Shown in pieces: positions 8,897 to 17,730 of a stretch of DNA of 42,939 nucleotides; positions within the stretch are counted from its first letter, which is position 1; every line of letters begins with the position of its first letter. The notes below the pieces were generated by a model that was not told where the DNA came from, searched no databases, and was given only the letters and a program-made list of their open reading frames with translations. Location: positions 62,792 through 105,730 of the forward strand of contig NZ_AJYQ02000064.1 in the NCBI RefSeq assembly GCF_000287055.2, in the 5' to 3' direction. Source of the stretch: Vibrio genomosp. F10 str. ZF-129. GTDB taxonomy: Bacteria > Pseudomonadota > Gammaproteobacteria > Enterobacterales > Vibrionaceae. The position numbers and the translations under genes are program-made.

Positions 8897-9982
8897 ATGA
8901 AAGCCAGGAATACAGGGTTAGATTTATCGAGAGCAGTGGCTGTTTTTGTGATGATTTTTGTTAACTATAAAGTGGCCATGGAGGTAGAGTTCGGACATCC
9001 ATTAATGCTGTCATTGAGTGCTCTTTTTGAAGGTCGAGCCGCGGCTTTATTTGTCATTTTGGCGGGCATTGGTATCACTGTCGCGACCAATAAGGCTCGC
9101 ATAGCAAAGGAGGGTCGTTCATTAAAACAAGCGCGCATACGTTTAGTAAAAAGAGGCATGGCGTTAATCGTGCTTGGGCTCATGTTTAGTTTGGTTTGGC
9201 CAGCCGACATTTTGCATTTTTATGGTGCTTATTTTATGTTATCTGCTTTATGTTTTACCCTAACGAACAGGCAGTTAGCCTCCATTGGTGTTTTCTGTAT
9301 TGTTTTGTTTCCTGTTTTATTGATGATGTTCAATTATGACGAGGGTTGGGATTGGTCGAGTTTAACCTATGTGAACTTTTGGTCCTTCGATGGGTTTCTA
9401 AAACAACTGTTCTTTAACGGTTTTCATCCGGTTTTTCCTTGGTTTTCTTTTCTTTTACTCGGTATGTACTTAGGGCGATTAGATTTATTCGATAAGACCC
9501 TAAGAAAGAAAATACTGCTTATTTCATTATCGCTATTCATCGCTGTTGAAGTCGGTTTCTTCATGTTACGTGAACAGTTGATGGGGGCGGGTGAATATTT
9601 AACCGAATTAGAAATTCAAGAACTCTTGCTGCTGCTCAGTAGGGAAATGATACCTCCGATGCCGCAATACATTATCTCAAGCAGCGCCAGCGCGTTAATA
9701 GTTTTAATGGCATGTTTACAGCTTGCTGACTCAGGAAGAAATAGCATAGTCGTTGAATGGATAGCGAAAACCGGACGCCTGGCATTGTCACTTTACATTG
9801 GGCATATTGTCGTGGGGTTAGGGTTATTAGACATACTGGGGTTATTTGATAAACAATCACTGACGGTGGTATTTTTCAGTACGTTACTCTTTATCGACTT
9901 TAGCATTCTTTTTAGCGTGGTATGGTTAAAACGCTTTGATACCGGCCCACTTGAGTGGCTATTTAGAAAAGTAACGAGTTAA
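8897..9982 (+). CDS. DUF418-family multi-pass membrane protein
   Basis: Integral membrane protein of 361 residues with about ten hydrophobic segments. The N-terminus (RNTGLDLSRAVAVFVMIFVNY) has the pattern shared by DUF1624/HGSNAT-type acyltransferase-like proteins, and the C-terminus (VVWLKRFDTGPLEWLFRKVTS) is the DUF418 hallmark. Members are suspected to transfer acyl groups across membranes to envelope sugars, but this is unproven. It is divergent from the DUF2141-pump operon and shares its double regulatory box. AAACGGAG before the ATG is the ribosome site. A hairpin overlaps its stop codon. Confidence 0.8.
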   Translation: MKARNTGLDLSRAVAVFVMIFVNYKVAMEVEFGHPLMLSLSALFEGRAAALFVILAGIGITVATNKARIAKEGRSLKQARIRLVKRGMALIVLGLMFSLVWPADILHFYGAYFMLSALCFTLTNRQLASIGVFCIVLFPVLLMMFNYDEGWDWSSLTYVNFWSFDGFLKQLFFNGFHPVFPWFSFLLLGMYLGRLDLFDKTLRKKILLISLSLFIAVEVGFFMLREQLMGAGEYLTELEIQELLLLLSREMIPPMPQYIISSSASALIVLMACLQLADSGRNSIVVEWIAKTGRLALSLYIGHIVVGLGLLDILGLFDKQSLTVVFFSTLLFIDFSILFSVVWLKRFDTGPLEWLFRKVTS

Positions 9983-9997
9983 GGGTTCGTTACTTTT
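9967..9997. terminator. Bidirectional terminator
   Basis: AAAAGTAACG (9967-9976) and its exact complement (9988-9997) enclose an 11-nt loop and end in T or A runs on both strands. It covers the DUF418 stop and lies just outside the DCC stop, serving both convergent genes. Confidence 0.75.
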
Positions 9998-9999
9998 GC

Positions 10000-10434
10000 T
10001 TACTGCTCTTTATGATGGCTTTCTTTACGATTTGGCGACTTACCGTAACAGGCGTTCGTTGAGCATTGTTCAGCGGTTACGCCAGGCAGCCTCGACAAAA
10101 CAGCAGACACCTGATGTCGGTATTTTGCAATAGCCAAATATACCCAGTGACTGACTGTTTTGATGACAGGCCAGTTCAACGGAGCGACCCAAAATCCTTT
10201 CCCCACTAGCGTCCATGCGCGGTGGGTGACTTGGAGACCGAGTAACAGTTCGCCTTTGTACGTACCATGTAAAATCTTCATTGCTTTTGAAAAATCAATA
10301 TTGGGATAACGAGCTGCAAAATTGTCTTGGTGGATATTGACAAGCTCGATGAGATCATCGGAATCGTGTTGTTTCAGGTGGCGCATTTCTGTGGCACACA
10401 TCGGACAGTGCCCGTCATAAAAAATCGTTAACAT
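10000..10434 (-). CDS. DCC-family thiol-disulfide protein (DUF393)
   Basis: Probable thiol-disulfide oxidoreductase-like protein of 144 residues. The start at 10434 is chosen because AGGA lies about 8 nt upstream and the family hallmark then begins at once: LTIFYDGHCPMC, with the CxxC pair at C10 and C13. The rest (WTLVGKGFWVAPLNWP, then YLAIAKYRHQVS) fits the DCC/DUF393 family; a terminal C-x4-C pair may be extra. An upstream extension would overlap the flavin reductase gene. It is probably the last gene of a three-gene minus-strand unit. Role unknown. Confidence 0.8.
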   Translation of the reverse strand: MLTIFYDGHCPMCATEMRHLKQHDSDDLIELVNIHQDNFAARYPNIDFSKAMKILHGTYKGELLLGLQVTHRAWTLVGKGFWVAPLNWPVIKTVSHWVYLAIAKYRHQVSAVLSRLPGVTAEQCSTNACYGKSPNRKESHHKEQ

Positions 10435-10471
10435 GTTCGCTTTCCTAATCGGTATCACCGGTCGAATTATT

Positions 10472-11137
10472 CTAACTCGTGGTTGCTGTTTTTGCGCCAT
10501 CGAGCGCAATGGATCGAGGCATGCTGTCTGTCTTCGCGTAACTCAAACGAGAGAGTCGGTGACTGGTATGGTAATTATCTAACCCAGATATGCTGGTGGT
10601 TTTGAGTGACTCGATGTCGATGTAACCATCTTCTTGAATCACTGTTTCTGGGCACAGAATGTCGGTGATTTCTCCAATCACAAGTTGAGTATTATTCAAT
10701 GCAATGGGCACTATCTCTCTTAACGTTAGCGCGTATTTCAGCATGCTCTCTTTAACGAATGGGGCGTCATAGCCGTGGATGTATTGTTCTTGTAATCCTG
10801 TTTGTTGGAATTCACTGTGTTCTCTAGAGTACCGAGCCGAGGTTTGATGCGCTTGTATGTAAAACTCTTCGCTAACCTGATTGATGGTGTATTGCTTAGT
10901 TTCCAAAATATTGTCAAGCGTATGGCGAGGAACACTGGCTGGTCGAATAATGAAGCCCACTAACGCAGGCGAAGCGCCAAGGTGAATCACTGAACTAAAC
11001 ATAGCAACATTGGTTTGCCCCTGAGTATTAACCGAGCCAATGAGGTTTGCGCTTTTAAAACCTGACAGGCTGTTAATTAAATGGGCTCTGTACCGGTTGT
11101 TCATTTCGGTAAGTTGCTGCGTATTAATGTGTTTCAC
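10472..11137 (-). CDS. Flavin reductase-like FMN-binding protein
   Basis: Protein of 221 residues of the flavin reductase-like (split-barrel FMN-binding) family. Visible marks are SANLIGSVNTQGQTNVAMFSSVIHLGASPALVGFIIRP (the flavin-binding strands), RHTLDNI, and QLVIGEI in the second half. The likely start is GTG at 11137; an ATG 33 nt inside lacks a ribosome site. The last 30 residues carry no family signal. It lies 37 nt before the DCC gene and 86 nt after the PPC gene, so co-transcription is plausible. Substrate unknown. Confidence 0.75.
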   Translation of the reverse strand: MKHINTQQLTEMNNRYRAHLINSLSGFKSANLIGSVNTQGQTNVAMFSSVIHLGASPALVGFIIRPASVPRHTLDNILETKQYTINQVSEEFYIQAHQTSARYSREHSEFQQTGLQEQYIHGYDAPFVKESMLKYALTLREIVPIALNNTQLVIGEITDILCPETVIQEDGYIDIESLKTTSISGLDNYHTSHRLSRLSYAKTDSMPRSIALDGAKTATTS

Positions 11138-11223
11138 TGCGGTTACTCATATGGCGATTGGTTTGTTACTAATACGTTCCTTGCTCAGATTTAGATCAAT
11201 CGCTTTGGGTTATTCGTCTTCAG

Positions 11224-11643
11224 CTATTCGCTTTCAGTTCCTTGCTTTATGTTATGGACCACCAATTCAGTGAAGCCTGTGTTGGCATCTTCTTCGCGTG
11301 TGAATGAAAGGTTCGAATAGTGATGAACGATAAGCTCGGCGGTTGTGTCAATAATGTTCCCATCAAGCAAGTGCCCACCTAACACTTGCCCTGTGTTATC
11401 CGAGACTGAAATATGAATATGTTGGTGGTCTGGCGTCAGTGTCCCCATGACAGACACGATTTCAAACGGTGCTGTCATTTGGAGTCTTTCTGTTGCACCA
11501 GCCAAACGAAGATGGATAGAAGACAAGCAACCCACACATGAGGCGATGCTACCCGCTTGAATGTTGTGTTGGGTGATAAGCCGCTGAATGGCTTGTTTCA
11601 AGTCGGTTCCTTGAGTCAACCTAACTGCGATGGGAGTAAGCAT
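11224..11643 (-). CDS. PPC-domain (DUF296) protein
   Basis: Single-domain protein of 139 residues of the plants-and-prokaryotes conserved (PPC/DUF296) family. Marks are the N-terminal RLTQGTDLKQAIQRL, GSIASCVGCLSSIHLR, and the histidine-rich GTLTPDHQHIHISVSD followed by GQVLGGHLLDG, which in solved homologues lies near a metal site at the trimer interface. In plants the domain accompanies AT-hook DNA-binding proteins; free-standing bacterial forms have no proven role. Start is ATG at 11643. It heads the minus-strand trio with flavin reductase and DCC genes. Confidence 0.8.
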   Translation of the reverse strand: MLTPIAVRLTQGTDLKQAIQRLITQHNIQAGSIASCVGCLSSIHLRLAGATERLQMTAPFEIVSVMGTLTPDHQHIHISVSDNTGQVLGGHLLDGNIIDTTAELIVHHYSNLSFTREEDANTGFTELVVHNIKQGTESE

Positions 11644-11767
11644 AAAATGATTCCATAAGACGGCTTGAATAGCCCTGAAAGTAACTTTAGTTTATTTGTT
11701 CAAAGCGAACGTATACACTGCCGATCATATCACTTTAAGACAACCAGATTAATTTAGCGATCACACT

Positions 11768-12346
11768 ATGAATCATGACCAACACGACCAAGATCCAAAC
11801 TATCAAGAGCCTGATTACGATGACGCCTCTCACGAAGAAGAGTATGACGGTGAAGAAATTGAAATAGAAGCGATCGGGATTGATGTCTCTTCTCATCCCA
11901 TCGAGCTATATAAAGTGTTTAAAATTGCTAACTTAGTCGGTGGTGGTGGAGAAGCTAAGCACTATATCTCTGAAGGTTATGTGGCCGTTAATGGTGAATT
12001 AGAAACCCGTAAACGTCGTAAAATGTACAACGGTGATTTTTTCGAATTCAACCAAGAGTATTATGTGGTGGTGTGTGATGCGCCAGTCACTGAACCTCAA
12101 GAGAAAAAAGACAAAAAAGAGAAAGCCGCAGAGCCAAAAGCGAGTAAGACTTCAAATAAGAGCAAGACCCCGGCTAAGAAAAAATCGTCAAAGCCAGCGA
12201 AGAAAGAGACCAGTAGCAGCCTTTCAATGAGCAATCGATCCGCCAGTAAAAAAGCAGACAGTAAAAAAACGGACAGCAAAAAAGCAGAGCAACCGACGCA
12301 AACCAAAGACGACAAAAGCGGTCGACACTCTATCGATTTCTTCTAA
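11768..12346 (+). CDS. S4-domain RNA-binding protein with lysine tail
   Basis: RNA-binding protein of 192 residues with three parts: an acidic N-terminus (about 1-35, rich in D and E), a compact S4 domain (about 38-100: HPIELYKVFKIANLVGGGGEAKHYISEG, VAVNGELETRKRRKM), and a low-complexity tail of repeated Lys, Ser and Ala (about 110-185). The S4 core is like E. coli YbcJ. The charged tail has SKKADSKKTDSKKAE-type repeats and probably adds nonspecific RNA contact. It is monocistronic, closed by a strong hairpin. Partner RNA unknown. Confidence 0.85.
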   Translation: MNHDQHDQDPNYQEPDYDDASHEEEYDGEEIEIEAIGIDVSSHPIELYKVFKIANLVGGGGEAKHYISEGYVAVNGELETRKRRKMYNGDFFEFNQEYYVVVCDAPVTEPQEKKDKKEKAAEPKASKTSNKSKTPAKKKSSKPAKKETSSSLSMSNRSASKKADSKKTDSKKAEQPTQTKDDKSGRHSIDFF

Positions 12347-12350
12347 GTAT

Positions 12351-12394
12351 TGAAAATGCCAAGCCTATGACTTCAAAAATAGGCTTGGTTTTCA
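12351..12394. terminator. Bidirectional terminator after S4 gene
   Basis: CCAAGCCTA (12359-12367) pairs with TAGGCTTGG (12380-12388). The stem is extended by TGAAAA/TTTTCA across a 2-nt bulge. A and T runs on either side suit both convergent genes. Confidence 0.85.
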
Positions 12395-12459
12395 ATGCCA
12401 ATCTGTATTAATTCAGATGAGATCTGACACATCGAGTCAACCGCACTAAAACGAACGCA

Positions 12460-12999
12460 CTAAAACGAAGAGTTAGGCTGGGTAAGAAACTCGACTTCTT
12501 CCTCGGTTGATGTTCGACCGACAATGGCATTCCTATGCGGATAGCGGCCATATTTTTCAATAATATTGCGATGCTTTATTTCGAATTCAACATTCGCGTC
12601 AATCCCATTTTCTTTGTATAACTCAACGGCAATATCATGAATCGCCAGTGACTCACTGTGCATGTAGGGCATGTAGAGGAAGCTTCGCTCAATCGCGCTC
12701 AGTTCTTGGTCTTGTCCAAGTTCAATGGCGGTTTGTGCCAAGGCTAGGGCTTGTGAGTCAGAGGCAAACGATTTAGCGGTGTCTCGAAACATGTTTCTAG
12801 AAAACTGGTCTAACACAATGATTTCAGCCAAACGTCCTCTTGCTGAGGATCGCCACTCGAACAGCTCCCCTTTTACTGCTTGTTCATGAAGAGACAAAAA
12901 TCGGCTCGTAATCAGAGTATCGATTTGCGTATCTTTTACCCACCATTTAGATGGGCCTAATTCATCAAACCAAAATAATAGAACGTCATTGTATGTCAT
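12460..12999 (-). CDS. DUF924-family protein
   Basis: Soluble protein of 179 residues with the DUF924 pattern: a start at the first helix (DVLLFWFDELGPSKWW), then GRLAEIIVLDQFSRNMFRDT, ALALAQTAIELGQD and RSFLYMPYMHSE, and a final HRNAIVGRTSTEEE. The family is all-helical with TPR-like architecture and no known reaction. Length is typical. It converges on the S4 gene and has no operon partner. Confidence 0.88.
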   Translation of the reverse strand: MTYNDVLLFWFDELGPSKWWVKDTQIDTLITSRFLSLHEQAVKGELFEWRSSARGRLAEIIVLDQFSRNMFRDTAKSFASDSQALALAQTAIELGQDQELSAIERSFLYMPYMHSESLAIHDIAVELYKENGIDANVEFEIKHRNIIEKYGRYPHRNAIVGRTSTEEEVEFLTQPNSSF

Positions 13000-13133
13000 A
13001 GAATATTTCCTAATAGTCCATTAATGAAAGCGGTTAGCTCTCTAGGTTTTTGTCATGTTATCGCTGTTAGCCTTAAACTTTAGATGACTGATGTACTTGA
13101 CGTTAAAGAGCCAGTATCGCATTAACCATTACA

Positions 13134-13934
13134 TTATTTTGAGTTACTATCAATACAGATCATGACCGCATCGGGGCGCCAGTATTCGAGTTCACAATCC
13201 ATGATTTCGCCATCTTGCTTGTAGTTGACTCGTGAGATCTTTAGTACAGGTTGCCCTTCTGCAAGGTTTAATGCTTTTGCAACATGGTGAGGAGCAGAGG
13301 TAGGGATGACATCAAATCGAGAACGCTGTGTCTCGTAGCCGTATTTTTCACGGTAAATACTGGTCAGAGAATCGGTTAAGTTCTCATCTAGGATATTAGG
13401 AAACAGCTCAGAGATGAGGCAGTTCTCTACATAGAGAACGACACGTCCGTCAATAAATCTTAGCCTTTCAATGATCTGAATTGGCGTGATCTTATCGATG
13501 GCAAGTGCGTTTGCATAGTCGCCACTGGCCAATTCACTTCTTATACTTATCAGCCGAGTTTCAGCGACGCGGTCTTGATCGCTAATCATATGGTGGAAGT
13601 GGCAACGTGAAAGCGGGTTGTAGCGAATTCTTTTGGCTGACACAAACCATCCCCGTCGTTTTTCCCGATAAATTAGCCCTTCGGTTTCCAGCGAGGTAAG
13701 CGCATCTTTAATGGTGATCCTTGTGGTTGCAAATAAATCACTCAGCTCTCGTTCTGAAGGCAGCTTTTGCCCAGTTCGTAAAACTTTACTGCGTATTTGC
13801 TCGCGGATACTGCCCTTTATTCTCGATATCTGCGTGGGCCGATTGATCCCCTGTGGTGGTGATAGCGAGGGTGATTGAGCAGGTACTTGCACACTGAGTA
13901 AGGAATCGGAAGATGAATTTAATTGAGTTGTCAT
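13134..13934 (-). CDS. GntR-family regulator with UTRA domain (PhnR-like)
   Basis: Ligand-sensing transcription regulator of 266 residues in the HutC subfamily. A disordered N-terminus (1-35) precedes a winged helix (about 36-100: IREQIRSKVLRTGQKLPSER, then TRITIKDALTSLETEGLI, RRGWFVS). A UTRA effector domain follows (about 115-260) with IIERLRFIDGRVVLYVENCLI and PVLKISRVNY. It is divergent from the transport and hydrolase operon. TGACCTAGTCCA abuts its own start codon and recurs before the operon, so it probably represses both. PhnR of phosphonate loci has the same architecture, but the inducer cannot be read. Confidence 0.85.
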   Translation of the reverse strand: MTTQLNSSSDSLLSVQVPAQSPSLSPPQGINRPTQISRIKGSIREQIRSKVLRTGQKLPSERELSDLFATTRITIKDALTSLETEGLIYREKRRGWFVSAKRIRYNPLSRCHFHHMISDQDRVAETRLISIRSELASGDYANALAIDKITPIQIIERLRFIDGRVVLYVENCLISELFPNILDENLTDSLTSIYREKYGYETQRSRFDVIPTSAPHHVAKALNLAEGQPVLKISRVNYKQDGEIMDCELEYWRPDAVMICIDSNSK

Positions 13935-13946
13935 TGACCTAGTCCA
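13935..13946 (+). promoter_or_regulatory. Predicted GntR operator, autoregulatory
   Basis: TGACCTAGTCCA directly before the GntR start codon (minus strand). It is identical to 14129-14140. The reverse complement TGGACTAGGTCA resembles the HutC-type consensus TGGTCTAGACCA. Confidence 0.7.
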
Positions 13947-14128
13947 TTGATTTTATGGGGTCTACGTTAAGTGCAACAGGTAACACTTTCATGACAGGCG
14001 TATAGTTAACCTCTCTTCTGCTGCGCTTTCTTTCTGTGAAATCAAAACGTCATATAAATTCAATAAAAGCGTCTTTATAACCAAGCGAATTTGTAACATT
14101 CACTTAATAGTATAAAACACGAATTTAC

Positions 14129-14140
14129 TGACCTAGTCCA
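14129..14140 (+). promoter_or_regulatory. Predicted GntR operator of transport operon
   Basis: Second copy of TGACCTAGTCCA, 14 nt before the binding-protein ATG and downstream of an AT-rich TATAAA at 14111-14116 that may be the -10. Binding here would block early elongation or initiation. Confidence 0.7.
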
Positions 14141-14154
14141 GAAGGATAGCGACA

Positions 14155-15216
14155 ATGAACACTATGTTTACCTCCGCAACGACATTAGCACTGGCAACAA
14201 CGCTTGTTTCTGCCCCTGTTTTAGCAAGCGACTCTGATGTACAACAACTTATCAAAGCCGCGCAAAAAGAAGGCGCGGTGTACAGTGTCGGCATGCCAGA
14301 TAGCTGGGCAAACTGGAAAGATACCTGGCAAGATATCAGTGCTAACTACGGGCTCAAACACCAAGATACCGACATGAGTTCAGCGCAGGAAATCGCAAAG
14401 TTTGATGCAGAGAAGAAAAACGCAACTGCGGATATCGGTGATGTTGGGTTTGCCTTCGCTCGCGTTGCGGTTAAGAAAGGGGTGACACAGCCTTACAAAC
14501 CAACAACATGGAATGACATTCCTGATTGGGCTAAGGATAAAGAAGGGCACTGGGCTCTGGCTTATACCGGAACGATCTCTTTCATCTCAAACAACAACCT
14601 TGTGAAAAATGCACCAACATCTTGGGACGATATTCTCAAAGGGGATTACAAAGTCACTGTCGGTGATGTGGGTGTTGCAGCGCAAGCAAACAACGCAGTA
14701 CTGGCGGCAGCATTTGCCAATGGCGGGGACGAGACGAACTTGGAACCCGCGTTAGAGTTTTTCTCGAAGCTGGCGAAACAAGGCCGACTGTCTTTTACCA
14801 ACCCAAGCATTGCTAATCTTGAGAAAGGAGAAGTTGAAGTCGCGATTCTATGGGATTTCAATGCGCTCAATTATCGTGATCAAATCAACCGTGACCGATT
14901 CTCGGTAAACATTCCACAAGATGGCTCTGTCATTTCTGGCTATACCACCATCATCAACAAATTTGCGAAAAATCCTAATGCTGCAAAGCTGGCGCGTGAA
15001 CATATCTTCAGCGATAAAGGACAAATTAACCTTGCTGAAGGCTACGCACGTCCTATTCGTTCATCGGTTGTTCTTCCTCAATCGGTACAAGACAAGCTGA
15101 TACCGAATGATCAGTACAGCAATGTTCACCCAGTTAGCGACTTTACTGCGTGGGAAAAATCCGCACGTAAATTGCCACGTCAATGGCAAGAAAACGTCCT
15201 CATTCACCAGCAGTAA
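14155..15216 (+). CDS. ABC transporter periplasmic binding protein
   Basis: Extracellular solute-binding protein (family 1, iron/putrescine/AEP-type fold) of 353 residues, first gene of the operon. A signal peptide ends near VLA-S at about residue 24. The mature protein has EGAVYSVGMPDSWANWKDTW at the first lobe, DIGDVGFAFARVAV, and PTSWDDILKGDYKVTVGD, the last common in this group. AGGA before the ATG is the ribosome site. It is followed 9 nt later by a hydrolase gene and then its permeases and ATPase. The fold suits small anions such as phosphonates, but binding residues cannot be assigned, so the ligand is open. Confidence 0.85.
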   Translation: MNTMFTSATTLALATTLVSAPVLASDSDVQQLIKAAQKEGAVYSVGMPDSWANWKDTWQDISANYGLKHQDTDMSSAQEIAKFDAEKKNATADIGDVGFAFARVAVKKGVTQPYKPTTWNDIPDWAKDKEGHWALAYTGTISFISNNNLVKNAPTSWDDILKGDYKVTVGDVGVAAQANNAVLAAAFANGGDETNLEPALEFFSKLAKQGRLSFTNPSIANLEKGEVEVAILWDFNALNYRDQINRDRFSVNIPQDGSVISGYTTIINKFAKNPNAAKLAREHIFSDKGQINLAEGYARPIRSSVVLPQSVQDKLIPNDQYSNVHPVSDFTAWEKSARKLPRQWQENVLIHQQ

Positions 15217-15225
15217 GAAGTCACT

Positions 15226-16044
15226 ATGAGCAATAAGGTTATCCTTGTTGTTCTTGATGGACTGAATTATCAAGTAGCCCAAGAATGTATGGGCTACTTA
15301 AACGGTTTAATAGAACAGCAAAAATCAACATTATACAAACTGCGGTGCGAGTTACCTTCTCTTTCAAGACCTCTGTATGAGTGCATTTTAACGGGGGTTG
15401 TTCCGGTACTTAGCGGTATTGTGAATAACAACATCGCACGCCTTTCGACTCAGGAGTCTGTGTTTAGTCTGGCACATTCACAGGGAAAAGTGACGGCCGC
15501 TGCGGCTTATCATTGGGTGAGCGAGCTCTATAACCAAGCCCCTTTTGATGCAGTGCGAGACCGTCATACTAACGACGAATCACTGAATATTCAGCACGGG
15601 CATTTTTATCACTGGGATCACTATCCAGATGAAGCGTTATTTCTTGACGCTGAATCACTAAGGCAGCGTCACCAGCCCGATTTCTTATTGGTTCACCCAA
15701 TGAACATTGATGATGCTGGCCACAAATTCGGATTGGATTCTCCCCAATACCGAAATGCTGCGAGAGCGGCCGATAGCTACCTCTCGAACTATATAGATTC
15801 ATGGTTAAGCAGCGGCTACCAAATAATGATCACGAGTGATCATGGAATGAACAATGACCGTTCTCATGGCGGTATCTTAACTGAAGAGCGCGAAGTGCCA
15901 TTGTTTGTGATTGGTGACCGATTTACCTTACCAGCATCACCACAACAGCTCGACATAAAGCAAACAGAACTGTGTGGCATGTGTTGTCAATTACTTAGTC
16001 TGGATCATGACAAACTTTACTCACCGGAAGTATTCGTATTATGA
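15226..16044 (+). CDS. Alkaline-phosphatase-superfamily hydrolase (PDE/PhnA-like)
   Basis: Cytosolic two-metal hydrolase of 272 residues; no signal peptide. All metal and nucleophile positions of the nucleotide pyrophosphatase/phosphonoacetate hydrolase group can be placed: D11 (LDG), nucleophile S47 (PSLSRP, where many members have Thr), D162 and H166 (DDAGHKFG), D205-H206 (TSDHGM) and H214 (SHGG). It is shorter than most members and lacks a large cap. Lying between the binding-protein and permease genes, it probably acts on the imported compound, a phosphodiester or phosphonate. The next gene overlaps by 4 nt. Which P-O or P-C bond it cuts is unknown. Confidence 0.82.
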   Translation: MSNKVILVVLDGLNYQVAQECMGYLNGLIEQQKSTLYKLRCELPSLSRPLYECILTGVVPVLSGIVNNNIARLSTQESVFSLAHSQGKVTAAAAYHWVSELYNQAPFDAVRDRHTNDESLNIQHGHFYHWDHYPDEALFLDAESLRQRHQPDFLLVHPMNIDDAGHKFGLDSPQYRNAARAADSYLSNYIDSWLSSGYQIMITSDHGMNNDRSHGGILTEEREVPLFVIGDRFTLPASPQQLDIKQTELCGMCCQLLSLDHDKLYSPEVFVL

Positions 16045-16940
16045 GTCACACCGTCCTACCACATCAGCCACATTCTACTGAGCTTAAAGGAACGACAAGA
16101 AAAACAACATTATGGCGAAAATTAAAACCTGCGTTGTGGTTTGTTCCGTTTGCACTGTTCTTTTACTTATTTCAATTGGCTCCCATGGTTTGGGTACTCA
16201 TCAATAGCTTTATTTATGAAGAGTCGTTTGGCTTTGAAAACTATTTTGATGTGTTTGATTCAAGTTTCATGCTGCAAGCGTTCGGTAACAGTCTTTGGCT
16301 ATCTATCTGGTCGAGTGCTATTGGGTTAGCCGTTTCTGCCCTTTTGGTGACCTCATTAAGAAGAGTCGATAGCAAAATTCGCGATGGTGTCATTGCCTTT
16401 ACCAATATGAGCAGCAACTTTTCTGGTGTTCCCCTCGCTTTTTCGTTCATCATTGTTTTGGGCATGAATGGCGCCGTCACTTTGCTGCTCAAGCAATACG
16501 GCTTGATTGATGATTTCAATCTTTATGGCCAATGGGGGTTGCTGGTTATCTATGTCTATTTTCAAATCCCGTTGGGCGTGCTGCTGCTTTATCCTGCCTT
16601 CGATGCATTAAGTGATGATTGGCAAGCCGCATCAGCACTGCTTGGAGCGAAAACATGGCAGTACTGGGTTCAAGTTGCGTTACCTGTTCTTTCCCCAGCG
16701 CTACTGGGCACGTTGATCATTCTGATTGCTAACGCTATGGGTGCCTATGCCAGTGTGTACGCTCTGACCGGCGGTAATTACAATGTCATCACGGTACGAA
16801 TAGCGAGTCTGGTGTCAGGTGATCTCTTCCTAGAGCCAAATCTAGCAGCGGCCATCTCGGCCATACTCATTGCTATTCTAGCGTTTATCACGGTGATCAA
16901 TCAGTGGTTACTTTCAAGGAGTTATCATGCTGCAAAGTAA
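16041..16940 (+). CDS. ABC transporter permease (PhnU-like)
   Basis: Inner-membrane permease of 299 residues with six predicted helices. The first starts after a 30-residue cytosolic tail. The EAA loop is visible as ASALLGAKTWQYWVQVALPVLSPALLG, which docks on the ATPase. Its start overlaps the hydrolase stop (ATGA) and its end overlaps the next permease by 14 nt, so translation is coupled. It is one half of a heterodimeric channel of the type seen in 2-aminoethylphosphonate, iron and polyamine importers. Confidence 0.88.
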   Translation: MSHTVLPHQPHSTELKGTTRKTTLWRKLKPALWFVPFALFFYLFQLAPMVWVLINSFIYEESFGFENYFDVFDSSFMLQAFGNSLWLSIWSSAIGLAVSALLVTSLRRVDSKIRDGVIAFTNMSSNFSGVPLAFSFIIVLGMNGAVTLLLKQYGLIDDFNLYGQWGLLVIYVYFQIPLGVLLLYPAFDALSDDWQAASALLGAKTWQYWVQVALPVLSPALLGTLIILIANAMGAYASVYALTGGNYNVITVRIASLVSGDLFLEPNLAAAISAILIAILAFITVINQWLLSRSYHAAK

Positions 16941-17730
16941 TGCGAATATGCTCTACCACAAGAGCGTGGTTTACTCCATCGTTGGCATCATGCTAATCCC
17001 GATTATAGCGACACTTGTGTACTCACTGTCATCGAGTTGGGGCGCCACCATTCTACCTGACGGTTTTACTTTCGATTGGTATTTGAAGCTGATCTCCGAT
17101 CCGCGTTTTTTGGCAGCATTTGGGCGATCTCTGTTTGTGTGTTTTTCTGCGTTGGCCTTGAGTGTCGTGTTAGTCTTGCCTACGATATTTGTGGTTTTTT
17201 ACTATTTCCCCAAACTGGATAAGCTACTCAATATTCTGATTTTATTACCATTCGCTGTACCGCCTGTAGTCTCATCGGTTGGGCTTTTACAACTCTATGC
17301 GGACAGCAGTGTGCCTCTTGTTGGAACACCATGGATTCTGATTGGCACTTATTTCACTATTGCACTGCCTTTCATGTATCGAGCGATTGCGAATAGCTTT
17401 GAAGCGATAAATCTTAACGACCTGATGGATGCTGCCCACTTGTTAGGAGCCAGTACCCCAAAAGCTTTTTTGTTGGTGGTTGTCCCCAATCTTAAAAAGG
17501 GGTTACTTGCATCACTGTTTCTCTCGTTCTCATTCTTACTCGGTGAATTTGTCTTTGCCAATATTCTTGTAGGAACACGCTTTGAAACATTACAAATCTA
17601 TCTCTATAACATGCGCCAAACCAGCGGGCATTTCACTTCAGCATTAGTGATGACTTACTTTTTATTTATTTTTTTACTGACATGGCTCGCGAGCCGATTA
17701 AACAGAAAACAGGGTGAGGAACAGCAATGA
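16927..17730 (+). CDS. ABC transporter permease (PhnV-like)
   Basis: Second permease of 267 residues, six helices. The EAA loop reads MDAAHLLGASTPKAFLLVVVPNLKKGLLAS. The start at 16927 gives a 14-nt overlap with the first permease, and its stop overlaps the ATPase start by 4 nt. The AGGAG upstream within the preceding gene supports this start. It pairs with the upstream permease to form the channel. Confidence 0.88.
   Translation: MLQSNANMLYHKSVVYSIVGIMLIPIIATLVYSLSSSWGATILPDGFTFDWYLKLISDPRFLAAFGRSLFVCFSALALSVVLVLPTIFVVFYYFPKLDKLLNILILLPFAVPPVVSSVGLLQLYADSSVPLVGTPWILIGTYFTIALPFMYRAIANSFEAINLNDLMDAAHLLGASTPKAFLLVVVPNLKKGLLASLFLSFSFLLGEFVFANILVGTRFETLQIYLYNMRQTSGHFTSALVMTYFLFIFLLTWLASRLNRKQGEEQQ

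Noticed and set aside
14047..14064. Possible Pho box before the transport operon
   Set aside because: The first 7-mer matches CTGTCAT at five of seven bases, but the second matches only three, and it is not placed well relative to a clear -10.
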